Of a DNA stretch of 64,000 bases, positions 63,180 through 64,000 are shown piece by piece. The notes under the pieces are model-generated. The model worked only from the letters and a program-made list of their open reading frames with translations. It searched no databases and was not told the DNA's origin. A program made the translations under genes and the position numbers. Origin of the DNA: Sphingobacteriaceae bacterium DW12 (GTDB taxonomy: Bacteria; Bacteroidota; Bacteroidia; Sphingobacteriales; Sphingobacteriaceae); the NCBI GenBank assembly GCA_000783305.1, contig JROE01000004.1, forward strand, positions 62,001-126,000. Reading direction: 5' to 3'. Each line of letters begins with the position of its first letter. The stretch's first letter is position 1.

Positions 63180-63258
63180 TGTATTGTCAAAATATTTCAT
63201 AATCAACCAAAACCACTTATGGAAGTTCACCCGACGCGAAGAAAACGTCGGGTTTTTT
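63170..63258 (+). terminator. trp attenuator: antiterminator and terminator
   Basis: The terminator stem CCCGACG (63230-63236) with CGTCGGG (63246-63252) has a 9-base loop and is followed by six T (63253-63258). The competing antiterminator is CGGGTG (63170-63175) with CACCCG (63228-63233), which takes the left terminator arm. A protector stem TTGACAAT (63120-63127) with ATTGTCAA (63183-63190), or CAATAC (63137-63142) with GTATTG (63181-63186), can sequester the region next to the antiterminator arm. This is the full layout of ribosome-mediated attenuation. Confidence 0.85.
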
Positions 63259-63288
63259 GTTGTAAAAAAAATTAAAAAATAAGAATTC

Positions 63289-64000
63289 ATGTCATATACG
63301 TTTAAAACGAATTTCAAAAAGATACTTGCCGATACCACAACACCGGTAAGTATCTATTTACGGCTACGGGATGCCTTCCCTAATAGTCTTTTGCTGGAGA
63401 GCTCGGACTACCACAGTCGGGACAACAATATCAGTTACATTTGTTGTCAACCTGTAGCGGGTATCAAACTGAATAAACAGACATTGGAGATCAGCTACCC
63501 GAATCACCAGACTGAACATAAAAATATAGTAGGCATCAATCTACGAGAAGAAATATCTGCTTTCAGGAAGCAATTTTCTGAGGTTCATGAACCTGAAGTC
63601 AATGTGATTACAAATGGGTTGTTTGGCTATTTTACTTTCGATTGTATCGAACACTTTGAAGACATTAAGTTAACCACGGCTGTCGACCCAAAACGCGATA
63701 TCCCTTTTATGCAATATCATATTTATAAATATGTCATTGCCATAGACCATTTCCGTAATCAGCTTTATATCTTTGAGCATCTTTTAGACGATGAGCAATC
63801 GGGCCTTGACAAGATGGAATACCTCATCCAAAACAAAAACTTCCCGGAATATGAATTCCGAACAAGCGGACCGGAGACCTCCAATCGCACAGACGAGCAG
63901 CATCGTGAGCTTGTGCGTAAAATGATTAAACATATCCAAAGAGGAGATGTGTTCCAGATTGTCCCTTCACGTGCGTTTGCAACACCATTCCTGGGTGATG
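63289..64000 (+). CDS. trpE: Anthranilate synthase component I (partial)
   Basis: The frame starts with ATG 63289 (MSYTFKTNFKKILADTTTPV) and continues past the right edge; 237 full codons are visible. The N-terminal tryptophan-binding region has LLLESSDYHSRDNNISYI, with the LLES motif used for feedback inhibition by tryptophan. FGYFTFDCIEHFE and the end RKMIKHIQRGDVFQIVPS are TrpE-type. With TrpG it makes anthranilate from chorismate. It is the first structural gene after the attenuator. Confidence 0.93.
   Translation, partial: MSYTFKTNFKKILADTTTPVSIYLRLRDAFPNSLLLESSDYHSRDNNISYICCQPVAGIKLNKQTLEISYPNHQTEHKNIVGINLREEISAFRKQFSEVHEPEVNVITNGLFGYFTFDCIEHFEDIKLTTAVDPKRDIPFMQYHIYKYVIAIDHFRNQLYIFEHLLDDEQSGLDKMEYLIQNKNFPEYEFRTSGPETSNRTDEQHRELVRKMIKHIQRGDVFQIVPSRAFATPFLGD

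Noticed and set aside
63143..63202. Alternative leader ORF starting at ATG 63143
   Set aside because: It has no Trp codons and starts inside the WWW leader; the frame from 63117 fits the attenuation geometry.
63132..63338. Minus-strand ORF over the trp leader
   Set aside because: It runs antisense across the attenuator and trpE start, with no recognisable protein features.
1..64000. CRISPR arrays, tRNA or rRNA genes, insertion sequences
   Set aside because: No regularly spaced repeats, cloverleaf-like stems, rRNA stretches or transposase frames were seen on either strand.

Overview
The window comes from the chromosome of a Bacteroidota bacterium, most likely a Sphingobacteriaceae member close to Sphingobacterium or Pedobacter. 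The evidence is a SusC/SusD pair with a hybrid two-component regulator, an N-succinylornithine-type transcarbamylase in an arginine operon, an IPExxxVDY-family protein, an RprXY-like sensor pair, many lipoprotein signal peptides, and promoters of the Bacteroidota type (-33 TTTG, -7 TAnnTTTG). Shine-Dalgarno sequences are mostly absent. No rRNA, tRNA, CRISPR array or insertion sequence was seen.

Layout. 1-7.7 kb: a partial coiled-coil membrane protein, a lipoprotein, small membrane proteins, a flippase-like protein, a short-chain dehydrogenase, a four-gene operon (DUF2089 protein, two membrane proteins, alpha/beta hydrolase) and a PlsC acyltransferase. 7.7-12.7 kb: a glycosyltransferase with a second flippase-like protein, ruvC, an unrecognised protein with kinase-like motifs, a 659-base stretch without genes, and an Lrp/AsnC regulator. 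12.7-17.5 kb: arginine operon argD-argF'-argB-proC-argE. 17.6-32.9 kb: one large ribosomal protein operon on the minus strand from rplC to rplQ, with secY, map, infA, rpmJ and rpoA. It has a near-consensus promoter before rplC and a clear terminator after rplQ.

33-45 kb: a polysaccharide utilisation locus (susC, susD, a DUF2264 protein, a GH88 unsaturated glucuronyl hydrolase) with a divergent hybrid two-component sensor/regulator. 45-49.4 kb: a CoA-binding protein, a serine hydrolase, and the pyruvate dehydrogenase E2 and E1-alpha genes. 49.5-53.4 kb: hisS, rnc, fabF, acpP. 53.6-58.9 kb: an IPExxxVDY protein, pyk, a small secreted protein and an RprXY-like two-component pair. 58.9-64 kb: a SAM-I riboswitch with metE, a very long hairpin, a 58-residue membrane lipoprotein, trmD, and the start of a trp operon.

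The most striking regulatory element is the trp leader at 63.1-63.26 kb. A 20-codon leader peptide carries three consecutive Trp codons and is followed by mutually exclusive antiterminator and terminator stems in front of trpE. Other notable signals are promoters placed so close to start codons that the messages should be leaderless (trpL, trmD, the RprX-like kinase), a 22-base-spaced direct repeat in front of susC that could be the hybrid-regulator operator, and hairpins in most of the longer intercistronic gaps of the ribosomal operon.
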